A program made the position numbers and the translations under genes. The notes below the pieces were generated by a model. That model did not search any database and was not told the DNA's origin. It saw only the letters and a program-made list of their open reading frames with translations. Source: Promethearchaeota archaeon (GTDB taxonomy: Archaea > Asgardarchaeota > Lokiarchaeia > Sigyniarchaeales > SOKP01). From it: a stretch of 64,000 nt of DNA. Location: contig JAFGOA010000036.1 in the NCBI GenBank assembly GCA_016926735.1, positions 1-64,000 of the forward strand. Direction: 5' to 3'. Positions 55,605-64,000 of this stretch are shown here, piece after piece (the stretch's first letter is position 1; every line of letters starts with the position of its first letter).

Positions 55605-58600
55605 ATGTGTGCTGAAAATTTTAGTAAACAACTGATCTCAAGATTTGCTGAACTGGAGTGTGAAAGACAATTATTTTTAGACATAGCTCGTAAATTTCCT
55701 GAGAAATGGTATATTGATCAAAGAAAAATTGAACCGGCCAAACATATTCGTAAAAAGGTTGAATTATTAAAAAGATTAGGAAAAGAATATGAGGATATTG
55801 TTTATTCTTATTTGTTAAAACTAGAAGGTGTACAATATAATGACAGTGGCCCAAGAATAGTTGAGGATACCTATCTTAATCCTTTTTTATTTAAACAATT
55901 ATATGAAGAGAAGAAAAAAGCTCATAATATAGATTTTATATTACTTGAATTTCAATATGAAATACCTGAATCATTTTTTCTCGATCTCTTTCCTTTAAAA
56001 AACAAAAATGATACAATACCTGTAAGTTATGCGGAACAAAGACCTGATATTATAGTTATAGGAAATTCTCTATGTAAAAATCAAGATTCTATTTTTGAAT
56101 TAAAACCTAAAGGAATAATTAGAGAAGTTCCTAAAGAAGAATTAAACTATCGATATGGAATAAATATTATTGATATTAAAAATGTAAGAGAAGACCACAT
56201 TGGAAAAAAACAATTTGTAGAGATTTTCTATTATCTTTATACCTTAAGTTATTATTTAGAGAATTATAATTTAGAGAAAAAATTCTTTATTAATATCGAA
56301 TTCAATGGAATTTTTCCCAAATATGATAATAAAATTTTAAAAGATATTCATTATCTAAATGATATTATAGATTTAACAATTTTAATTCATTGGAAAGAAT
56401 CACATCAACTTTTTGTGGATATTATCGAAAAGATTAAGAATTTATGGTTAAAATCTCCAGTTTTAATTGATTCTATACCTGTGAATATTCAAACAAATTG
56501 TGGTTATTGTTTTTTCTTAGAGGATTGTAAAAAAACACTCGGATTTGATGGTATAAAAGAACCTAAAGATTGGTCATTAAAATTGTTACCGCACACATCT
56601 AATTCTATTTCCCAAAAATTAATTGAAATGAACTTTAATACTATTGCTGATGTTGCGAATAATATATATAAAATACCCATCAGTAGTACTCCTGAACCTA
56701 TATATTCAGAAATACCTCTTCTAGAATTAAGAGCTAAATCTCTTTTATTGAATGAAGAAATTAATCCAAAATCAGGACTTATTTATACTTATTCACTCCC
56801 TAAATTTTCATCTTTCTCAGTTATTTTTGCAGTAGAAACTGATCCGGCTAATGAAAGAGTGTATGCAGCAGGTTTTCTTGTTGAAATGACAACTTCACCA
56901 AATGCCCCCTTTAGCACAGTATTTGATAATTGGTGGTCTATTTGGAAAAGATCAATGATTAACAATACATCCCTTTCAGAAATTCAAAATGATCTAAATA
57001 GATATCTTATAAGAGAAATATCAATAGAAGAGGTTAGTTGGTTTTTCAATCTTCTCAAAAAACTAAAAAATATGATTATACTTCTAAATGGTGAAGAAAC
57101 AAAAAAAGGAAAAAAAAGAAAATCTACGTATGTTTTATATCAAATTTCTGCTGTTAATGAAGATCATACAAATAAGTCTGAAGCAAAATTTACGAAAGAA
57201 GTAATAAAAAAACTTCATTATATCCTTGAGTTATGTAATACCGTGGAAAATTACGTAGTTGTTGAAGGTTTAAATTCAGGGGATTATTATGGACCATCAA
57301 CTAGCTTTTTTTATTGGTCTAAGAGACAATTAGATAATTTTCAAGATATGTTGGAAAGAAATTTAGAGGAGATAGTCAAAGATATTCCTATATTCCGAAA
57401 ATATCTCAAGATTTTATTTTTGTTTAATCCTTCTGACTCAGAGGTTACCAATCCATACCAACCAAAAAAATTATTTAATGTTCAAAAGTTTTGTGAAACA
57501 ATTTTAGGAGTCCCTCTTATTATTGGTTATACTTGGCATGAAATTGCATATAAACAATTGGGATTACGTTCTAATAAAGATTATTGGATTCCTCATTTTA
57601 ATTATATGGATTTCAATAATTGGTATGAAATGATATTAGAAGAAGATCCAAATAAGGTTGAAGAAATTAAAAATGAAATACGTAAACAAATTATGCATAA
57701 AATCAGAACAATTAATCGGCTTAGATTTAAATTTCAAACTGAAAGTAAACATGTAATTTCTAAACATGCCAATATTATTAGTAGAAATGTGATAAAAAGA
57801 ACAATTTTAACCTCTGATTTTCATCCTATCGCAAAAGTTTGGTATTTATTCTCAAGATTAACAGGTGCTATAGATCAAATTGAAAAAACAGAAATTCGTA
57901 CTACTTATCCTGAATTCAGTATAGGTAAAATGGATGCTGCTAAAGTTAGTAATCTAAAATTGCATAAAATAAGTAATAAAACATACAATACATTTGAATT
58001 AAAGGACTTATCCAGTAATATGAAAATTGATATTGGTGATAGATTACTATTGATTCCAGAGTTTAAAAGAGATATTAGCTCTAATAGACGATTATTTCCT
58101 TGGATAATTACTATAGATGAAATATTATGGTCCTCAAAAATTAATGGATATAGAGTAAAAACTAAACTTATTTTTAGTGAGAATAAAGGAGAAGATAAAA
58201 TAAATGAACTTAAATTTGCAAATATAGAGACTCTAGATTGGTATCTATATCCTTTATCATTAGATGCTTGGTCAAGTAAATTATATAGCAATAATGGTTT
58301 ATTAGAAAGAAATAATATTGGAAAATCATGGCTTGGCCATCTACTATCATATATATGGAATATTCAATCAAAAGACAAATTAAAATGGCCTGAGAACTGG
58401 GTTTTTTCTGGACCTTCTGTCTATCTATACACGCCACTCCAATTGAATAGAATTAAAGATAAAAATACAAAATTAGATAGTGTAGATTTATTATCTAAAA
58501 TTTATCCGAATCCAGATCCATCACAAAAAAAAGCTATTAATTTAGTATTAGAAAATATAATATCTGCCATTCAGGGACCACCTGGAACAGGAAAATCTCA

Positions 58601-60092
58601 GACAATTACAACTTTAATTGATGAATACTATGAAAGATGTTTATTAAATAAAAAACATTCAATACGGATATTGATAACTGCATTCTCTTATGCGGCTCTA
58701 AGAGTTATAATAGACAAAATTCGAAATGCTAAAGATACTTTTGGTAATCCCACAAGTATATCCAAGCTTCAAATGGTCTTTTTAAGATCAAAATACCAAA
58801 AACCTATTAAAAATAAAAATGATGAGAGAAAAGTTGATGATCTTGTACGTGTTGGAAATTCATGGAAATTTAATGAGGAATCACGTATAGTCACAAATAC
58901 AAATCCTCTTGAAAACTCCTTGGAAGATAATTTTATTATGTTTGCAAATGCTCATCAATTATATTATTTACCTGAACGAGTTAAAGATAATTTTTATTTT
59001 GATTTAATATGTGTTGATGAAGCAAGTCAACTCCCTGTTGATTATTTTATATCAAGTTTACAATTTTTAAAAAATAAGAAATTTTTTATGAAAGAACCAG
59101 AAAAGACATTAAAAACTAAAATTGAGTCAAAAAATAATGAAATTCTTGGAGAACTAGAATTAAATTATGATGAAGATATAATTCCTACAAAAGTAATTAT
59201 TGTAGGGGATTATAATCAATTACCTCCTGTTCAACCTGTGCCTCCTCCTAAAAACCTCAAAATAATATTAGAAAGTCTTTTTGCTTATTATGTTAAAAAT
59301 CACAAAATTCCTAATGTACAACTCCAAATAAATTACAGATCGAATAGAGATATTGTGGAATATACATCCCAACTTGGTGTCTATAAGAATTTGAATGTAG
59401 ATAAAAAAAATATTAACAAATTACTTTTAGGTGATTTAGAAAGAGTTAAAAAAGATTGGGTTAAAAAAATGTTAGATCCAAAAAAAGCAGTTATCACTAT
59501 AATACATAATAGAAATTATGAGATTGGAATAAGTACTTTAGAATCTAAAATTGTAGTAAATCTCCTTAAAGGTTATTTTTCGATGATTAATCCTAAAAAT
59601 GAAGAAGAGGAAAGAATATTTTGGAAAGAGTATGTAGGAGTTGTAGCACCTCATAATGCTCAAGGAAGATTAATTATTCGGCAGATACACGATGAATTAA
59701 CAAATAATATTGAGCCTATTTCAAATCTTGAACATTCAGAGTTAATGTTCCTATTAAAAAACTCTATTTATTCCGTAGAAAAATTTCAAGGTTCTGATAG
59801 AGAACTAATCATTTCATCAATTGGCCTTTCAGATCGAGATCAAATCTCTGCTGAAAGTGAATTTATTTATGATCTTAATAGATTCAATGTTCTTACTTCA
59901 AGAGCAAAGTCTAAAATTATTTTAATAGCTAGTAAAAGATTTCTTAAATTTATTCCCAATAATAGAGAAATTATGAAAGAAGCTGCTCAAATAAGAAGAT
60001 TTGCGTACGAATATTGTAATAATTTTATAAATATTCAATTAAAAAATGAAAAAAATAAGAATGAAAAAGTACAATTAAGATATAAACATTAA
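55605..60092 (+). CDS. Dna2-like Fe-S nuclease plus SF1 helicase
   Basis: 1,495 residues. The N-terminus is a RecB/Cas4-type nuclease: RPDIIVIG (about 146), IIDIKNV (about 188) and QFVEIFYYLY (about 204), with C19, C299, C302 and C308 placed like the 4Fe-4S cysteines of Cas4/AdnB/Dna2. At about 385-520 an RNase_H_2-like domain (FAVETDPANERVYAAG) has an Ala in place of the first acidic residue. The C-terminal half is an SF1B helicase: GPPGTGKS (about 991), VDEASQLP, GDYNQLPPV, NYRSNRDIVE, VEKFQGSDRELI and NVLTSRAKSK (about 1430). Such proteins resect or trim DNA. It is 18 bases before mre11. Confidence 0.85.
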   Translation: MCAENFSKQLISRFAELECERQLFLDIARKFPEKWYIDQRKIEPAKHIRKKVELLKRLGKEYEDIVYSYLLKLEGVQYNDSGPRIVEDTYLNPFLFKQLYEEKKKAHNIDFILLEFQYEIPESFFLDLFPLKNKNDTIPVSYAEQRPDIIVIGNSLCKNQDSIFELKPKGIIREVPKEELNYRYGINIIDIKNVREDHIGKKQFVEIFYYLYTLSYYLENYNLEKKFFINIEFNGIFPKYDNKILKDIHYLNDIIDLTILIHWKESHQLFVDIIEKIKNLWLKSPVLIDSIPVNIQTNCGYCFFLEDCKKTLGFDGIKEPKDWSLKLLPHTSNSISQKLIEMNFNTIADVANNIYKIPISSTPEPIYSEIPLLELRAKSLLLNEEINPKSGLIYTYSLPKFSSFSVIFAVETDPANERVYAAGFLVEMTTSPNAPFSTVFDNWWSIWKRSMINNTSLSEIQNDLNRYLIREISIEEVSWFFNLLKKLKNMIILLNGEETKKGKKRKSTYVLYQISAVNEDHTNKSEAKFTKEVIKKLHYILELCNTVENYVVVEGLNSGDYYGPSTSFFYWSKRQLDNFQDMLERNLEEIVKDIPIFRKYLKILFLFNPSDSEVTNPYQPKKLFNVQKFCETILGVPLIIGYTWHEIAYKQLGLRSNKDYWIPHFNYMDFNNWYEMILEEDPNKVEEIKNEIRKQIMHKIRTINRLRFKFQTESKHVISKHANIISRNVIKRTILTSDFHPIAKVWYLFSRLTGAIDQIEKTEIRTTYPEFSIGKMDAAKVSNLKLHKISNKTYNTFELKDLSSNMKIDIGDRLLLIPEFKRDISSNRRLFPWIITIDEILWSSKINGYRVKTKLIFSENKGEDKINELKFANIETLDWYLYPLSLDAWSSKLYSNNGLLERNNIGKSWLGHLLSYIWNIQSKDKLKWPENWVFSGPSVYLYTPLQLNRIKDKNTKLDSVDLLSKIYPNPDPSQKKAINLVLENIISAIQGPPGTGKSQTITTLIDEYYERCLLNKKHSIRILITAFSYAALRVIIDKIRNAKDTFGNPTSISKLQMVFLRSKYQKPIKNKNDERKVDDLVRVGNSWKFNEESRIVTNTNPLENSLEDNFIMFANAHQLYYLPERVKDNFYFDLICVDEASQLPVDYFISSLQFLKNKKFFMKEPEKTLKTKIESKNNEILGELELNYDEDIIPTKVIIVGDYNQLPPVQPVPPPKNLKIILESLFAYYVKNHKIPNVQLQINYRSNRDIVEYTSQLGVYKNLNVDKKNINKLLLGDLERVKKDWVKKMLDPKKAVITIIHNRNYEIGISTLESKIVVNLLKGYFSMINPKNEEEERIFWKEYVGVVAPHNAQGRLIIRQIHDELTNNIEPISNLEHSELMFLLKNSIYSVEKFQGSDRELIISSIGLSDRDQISAESEFIYDLNRFNVLTSRAKSKIILIASKRFLKFIPNNREIMKEAAQIRRFAYEYCNNFINIQLKNEKNKNEKVQLRYKH

Positions 60093-60110
60093 ATTTACTT
60101 TGAGAATTAT

Positions 60111-61604
60111 ATGACGAATATAAAATTCCTACATATTGCTGATATTCATCTTGGTAAAAGGCAGTATAATCTTAAAGAAAGATATTATGATTATTTCCGT
60201 GTTTTTAAATCAATTTTAGAAAAATCCATTGAAAAAGAAGTGGATTTTATTTTAATTTCAGGAGATCTGTTTGATAACAGAAAAATAGGTCCTATTGTTT
60301 TAACTGATGTTTTTAATATCATATCTAAATTTAAAGAGAGAGCTAAAAATAAATTAAATCGAGATATTCCTCTAATCTGTATTGAGGGGAATCATGATAA
60401 TCCTATTTATTCAACTCAATCTTGGATGACATTCCTCGCAGATCTAGAACTAATTATCCTTCTATCTGGAAAATATGATAAAAATACAAAAAAAATAATT
60501 TTTGACCCATATGACTCTAAAACTCGACGAGGAGGAAAAATAAAAATAAAAAACATAACAATATATGGTCTCCCATTTTTTGGCAGTTCTACCGCTCATA
60601 TTTTTCCTCAAATCTATGATGCAATAGAACAAAATAATGAGCAATCTAATATTTTAATGATGCATTTTGGAATTCAAGGAAATGATCCTATAAAATCAGG
60701 AATAGAAATATCTGAAAGCTTAAATAAATTAAGAGAAAAAATAGATTATCTTGCTTTAGGTCACTTTCATAAACAATATATACTTCCTAAGAAAGATCCT
60801 TGGATCTTTAATCCGGGAAGTCTAGAAATTAATGATATTAAAGAATTATTTGAAAATTATGAAAGGGGAGCCTTTATAGTAAAAATTTTAGGAAAAGAGA
60901 TTTATCATGAAGAACTAATTTGTGAAATAGGAGATAATAATAGTAATATGATTTCTAATAGAAATTTTAAACTTCTTTCTCCAATAGATATTGGTGAAAC
61001 AAAATCATTTAAAGAAACAATTGTTTTAATATTAGATTCCTTGATAAAAGATCTCCCTGAAAAAAAATCCAATTTATCAAAATCAAAAGATGATCTCAAC
61101 TGTCCAATCGTTATTTTTTCTATAAAGGGACAAATTCCATATTCAAGATTGGAAGTAAATATAAATCAATTAAAAGGGGAAATTATGAATAAATTTTCAA
61201 TTCTTGATGTAAGAATTTTTTCAACATATCTCATATCAACATTAGATGATATTATTATATCTGAAGAAAAAAAAACTATAGAAGAGATTGAAACGGATGT
61301 ATTTAATGCAATTTTAAGTGAAAATCCTCTCTTTAAAGGTATTGAAAGTGACACAATAGCATTAATGAAAAATATAAAATTTGGTCTAATTGAAAAATCT
61401 CCAAATTATTTTGAAATAAAAGAGTCTATAAAAGATTGGTTTATGTCGTATGTTGATAAATTCGACTTACCAAAAATTAATATTTTTACAAAGAGTAAAA
61501 AAATCAAGGAAGAATCATCAGAAGAGAATAATGAGGAGGAGATAGAAGAGAATATTCAAGATGAATTCGATTTGGATGAATATATAGATGATATTGACAA
61601 TTAA
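60111..61604 (+). CDS. mre11: DNA double-strand break repair nuclease Mre11
   Basis: 497 residues, with the SbcD/Mre11 phosphoesterase motifs: HIADIHLG (8-15), SGDLFDN (50-56), EGNHDN (92-97), MMHFG and GHFHKQ (with the last metal-binding histidines), and FNPGSLE. A C-terminal region (about 300-450) would hold the Rad50-binding helices, and the last 30 residues are strongly acidic. It acts with Rad50 to open and resect broken ends. It is flanked by the Dna2-like gene (18 bases) and rad50 (16 bases), so the three genes are one operon. Confidence 0.95.
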   Translation: MTNIKFLHIADIHLGKRQYNLKERYYDYFRVFKSILEKSIEKEVDFILISGDLFDNRKIGPIVLTDVFNIISKFKERAKNKLNRDIPLICIEGNHDNPIYSTQSWMTFLADLELIILLSGKYDKNTKKIIFDPYDSKTRRGGKIKIKNITIYGLPFFGSSTAHIFPQIYDAIEQNNEQSNILMMHFGIQGNDPIKSGIEISESLNKLREKIDYLALGHFHKQYILPKKDPWIFNPGSLEINDIKELFENYERGAFIVKILGKEIYHEELICEIGDNNSNMISNRNFKLLSPIDIGETKSFKETIVLILDSLIKDLPEKKSNLSKSKDDLNCPIVIFSIKGQIPYSRLEVNINQLKGEIMNKFSILDVRIFSTYLISTLDDIIISEEKKTIEEIETDVFNAILSENPLFKGIESDTIALMKNIKFGLIEKSPNYFEIKESIKDWFMSYVDKFDLPKINIFTKSKKIKEESSEENNEEEIEENIQDEFDLDEYIDDIDN

Positions 61605-61620
61605 AGAGGAAAAACATAAA

Positions 61621-64000
61621 ATGCTTATAACTAAAATTGAATTAAAGAATATTACAACTCATAAAAAAACGTTAATTGAATTTCAGAATGGATTGAATTT
61701 ATTATTTGGAAATAATGGTACTGGTAAATCAACTGTTCTTAATATGATTGGATATGTACTATTTAATTATCTTCCAGGGAAGCAAGAGAGCTACGTTCGT
61801 CAAGCTAAACGTGGAGAAATAAAACATGGGATGATAAAAGTCTGGGTTGTTGGTTTAGATGATGAATTATATATAATAGAAAGAACATTAGGAAAATCTA
61901 ATCCTAAAATTCAGATTAAATATGGATATACAGATTTAATTGTTCCCGGAGTAAATAATAAAATGGATTTAGAAGAATGGGTAAAAATTCAATTAAAATT
62001 AAATCCAGAAACTAATTTATCCGATCTTTTTAAAACATCTATTGGTGTACCTCAAGGAACATTTACACAACCTTTTTTAGAAACCCCTCAAAACAGAAAG
62101 AATTTTTTTGATCCTATTCTAAAGGTTGATGTATATAGGAAAATTTGGAAGAATTTTTTAAATATTATTAAAGAATTAGATAATGATATAGTTGAAATAA
62201 AACTTAAAAAAGAAAAATTAGAAGGACGATTAGAACCTATAGATGAGATAAAGAATGATAATGACCAATATATCTTAAAATTAAAAAAATCAGAAAGACA
62301 ATTAACCAATATTAAAAAGGAATTAGAATTATTAGAAAGAAAAAACAAGGAATACAAAAAAATAGATGATGAATTAAAAGAAAAAAATATTCTGAAAGAT
62401 CAGATATTAAATCAAAAAAATGAATTATATGAAAATCTAAAATCAATAAAAAATAAATTAGAAACAGCTCGAAAAGCTGGTGCTATTTGTGATAAAACCT
62501 TAAATGATTATGAAAAATATGAAGATTATCTAAAAGAGGAACAAAAATTAAAAAAATTAAATGAAGAACTAATTGATTTGAATAAAAATTATAATAAATT
62601 AAACCAAAAATTAATTCAATTGAAGAGTAATAGAGAAGAAAATCTTAATGAAATATCTGAAATAAACAAACAAAAAAAATCCTTTTTAGAGTTAGAAAAA
62701 AATTATGAATTATCACAACACCTAAAAGGAGAATATGAGACTTTAATGGGAAAAAAAAAAGAAATTATTATCTATGAAAAAGACCTTGAAGATTTTAAAA
62801 TAAAAAATGTTGAAATTACTAAAAAAATAGATGAAATTGAAAAGAAATATGATAATTACTCTGAATTAAAAAAAAAAAAAGAGATATTAGACAATAAGAA
62901 AGAATTAAAACATACATTAGAAATCAATATAAGTAAACTCGAAACTAGAATAAAACAGCTTGAAGAGAATAAGATTCAATCCAAGGGAGGTATTTGTCCA
63001 ATATTAAACGAACAATGCCGTAATATAGGAAGTAAATCTTTTAATGAAATATTTCAAAAAGAATTAGATGTATTAAATAAAGAATTAAAACCCGAATTAA
63101 AAAAAAGAAATGAAATTGATAAGGAATTAAAAGAATATGATATAATAAATAAAGAAATTAATAAATTGGATGAGCTAAAAGTACAATTAGATCTTCATAA
63201 GGAAACAAAACTTGAGATTGGAAAAAACATAAGACATCTTATTGATAAAACAAAAGAAAAGCAAGAAATAATAAGTAAATTAGATGATTATAAAAAAAAA
63301 AAAGATGAATTGGAATCAGATATCGAAAAATTTAATGTATATAAAGAAAAACTCTATGTTGATTTACCAAAAAGGAAAAAAAAAATAGAGGATTTGAACA
63401 ATAAAATCATCCCATTACAAGAAGAACTAAAACCTCTCAGAGAAAGAATTGAACATCTTGAAGAAAATCCTGAGAAATTAAAACTTATTAATATAAAATT
63501 AAATTCATTGAAAGAAAATCATGATCTATATTTATCTAATAAGGATATTGCCAGAACTGTACAAGAACTAGAAAAAGAACAAAATATTATAGAGGAGAAA
63601 TACAATAAATTGGAAAAAAAAAATCAAGGAATAATGAGTGAAATAGAAAAAATAAGTAAGACATATGATAGAAACGATAAAGAAAATGTAGAAAAAAGAT
63701 TTTTGAGTCTTAAAGAAGAGCAAGGAAAGATCTTAGAATCAATTAATGATTCAAAAGATAGATTAAAGGAGATTAACAAAAAATTAGAACAACTTAAGAA
63801 GATTGAAGATAATTTAAAAATTACTATGGATAAATTAAAGACATTAGATTTTATTAAAGATATTTCTGAAAAAATTCGCTCATATTATAAAATAGCAGGT
63901 CCAAAAATTGCAGAAACGTTATTAAAACATATTAATGCCGAAGCTACTAACCATTATAGGTCTATTATGGAAGATCATAATGTAATTTTAACATGGGAAG
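61621..64000 (+). CDS. rad50: DNA repair ATPase Rad50 (partial, runs off the window)
   Basis: ATG at 61621, 16 bases after mre11; the frame stays open for 793 codons to the window edge. The N-terminal ATPase lobe has Walker A FGNNGTGKST (about 35-44), a Q-loop-like GVPQGTF (about 142-148) and long coiled coils on both sides of a hook. The hook is unusual: C459-P-I-L-N-E-Q-C466, with six residues between the cysteines and not the standard CxxC. The end of the visible frame (KIAGPKIAETLLKHINAEAT) begins the C-terminal lobe. The signature motif and Walker B are beyond the window. Confidence 0.93.
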   Translation, partial: MLITKIELKNITTHKKTLIEFQNGLNLLFGNNGTGKSTVLNMIGYVLFNYLPGKQESYVRQAKRGEIKHGMIKVWVVGLDDELYIIERTLGKSNPKIQIKYGYTDLIVPGVNNKMDLEEWVKIQLKLNPETNLSDLFKTSIGVPQGTFTQPFLETPQNRKNFFDPILKVDVYRKIWKNFLNIIKELDNDIVEIKLKKEKLEGRLEPIDEIKNDNDQYILKLKKSERQLTNIKKELELLERKNKEYKKIDDELKEKNILKDQILNQKNELYENLKSIKNKLETARKAGAICDKTLNDYEKYEDYLKEEQKLKKLNEELIDLNKNYNKLNQKLIQLKSNREENLNEISEINKQKKSFLELEKNYELSQHLKGEYETLMGKKKEIIIYEKDLEDFKIKNVEITKKIDEIEKKYDNYSELKKKKEILDNKKELKHTLEINISKLETRIKQLEENKIQSKGGICPILNEQCRNIGSKSFNEIFQKELDVLNKELKPELKKRNEIDKELKEYDIINKEINKLDELKVQLDLHKETKLEIGKNIRHLIDKTKEKQEIISKLDDYKKKKDELESDIEKFNVYKEKLYVDLPKRKKKIEDLNNKIIPLQEELKPLRERIEHLEENPEKLKLINIKLNSLKENHDLYLSNKDIARTVQELEKEQNIIEEKYNKLEKKNQGIMSEIEKISKTYDRNDKENVEKRFLSLKEEQGKILESINDSKDRLKEINKKLEQLKKIEDNLKITMDKLKTLDFIKDISEKIRSYYKIAGPKIAETLLKHINAEATNHYRSIMEDHNVILTWE

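Noticed and set aside
55621-55854. Reading frame of 77 codons on the minus strand inside the helicase gene.
   Set aside because: Lies within a well-supported coding gene on the other strand, with no family features; a shadow frame. The same holds for the other frames of 60-130 codons inside called genes.

Overview
The window is very AT-rich and gene-dense and reads as a chromosomal segment of an Asgard archaeon (Promethearchaeota/Asgardarchaeota); I cannot fix the class from this sequence. Archaeal identity comes from two TFB (TFIIB-type) genes, archaeal riboflavin enzymes (ArfA, ArfB, RibC-type riboflavin synthase), archaeal phosphoglycerate mutase, the tRNA wyosine enzyme Taw1 and Mre11/Rad50. 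Asgard identity comes from the density of eukaryotic-signature families: a two-repeat gelsolin, a Rab-like GTPase, an Arf/Rag-like GTPase with long extensions, two Roadblock/LC7 proteins, two longin-like proteins (one fused to a seven-helix membrane domain) and an LRR protein. I see no tRNA, rRNA, CRISPR array, transposon or phage gene.

Layout. 0.2-4.2 kb: aminotransferase, gelsolin with a C-terminal zinc ribbon, long coiled-coil protein. 4.7-7.8 kb: riboflavin/deazaflavin gene cluster ribB-ribC-ribH-arfA-arfB. 7.8-10.2 kb (minus): GtrA-like membrane protein, DUF106/EMC3-type insertase, radical SAM enzyme. 10.3-13.9 kb: heterodimeric ABC exporter with one degenerate ATP site. 14-17.2 kb (minus): small zinc-ribbon protein, a probable decayed coding remnant, and a translation-factor-like GTPase fused to a RuvX/YqgF-like RNase H fold. 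17.4-18.8 kb: heliorhodopsin followed by a small four-helix membrane protein. 18.8-25.6 kb: glycogen-synthase-like glycosyltransferase, small proteins, a three-gene glycerol-3-phosphate oxidoreductase set, a tail-anchored protein and a longin-like protein. 25.8-32.8 kb: FAD/4Fe-4S oxidase, TFB, phosphoglycerate mutase, Taw1 with an inserted helical domain, nucleoside phosphorylase. 32.8-39.1 kb (minus): 7TM-longin protein, winged-helix regulator, zinc-ribbon membrane protein, hydrolase, DUF2085 protein. 39.3-51.5 kb: pseudo-GTPase/alpha-solenoid protein, second TFB, Arf-like GTPase, PAP2 and PHP phosphatases, LRR, LC7, M20 peptidase, Rab-like GTPase. 51.5-55.4 kb: HAD phosphatase, dolichol-kinase-like membrane enzyme, UroD-family protein, LC7. 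55.6-64 kb: a close run of a Dna2-like nuclease-helicase, mre11 and rad50 (cut by the window end).

The strongest candidates for something new are the GTPase-RuvX fusion; the nuclease-helicase/Mre11/Rad50 cluster, which has the eukaryotic Dna2 domain plan where most archaea have HerA-NurA and whose Rad50 has a widened zinc hook; the pseudo-GTPase solenoid; and the 7TM-longin protein. The heliorhodopsin is a clear and notable call. All family calls are made by reading motifs; no database search was run.
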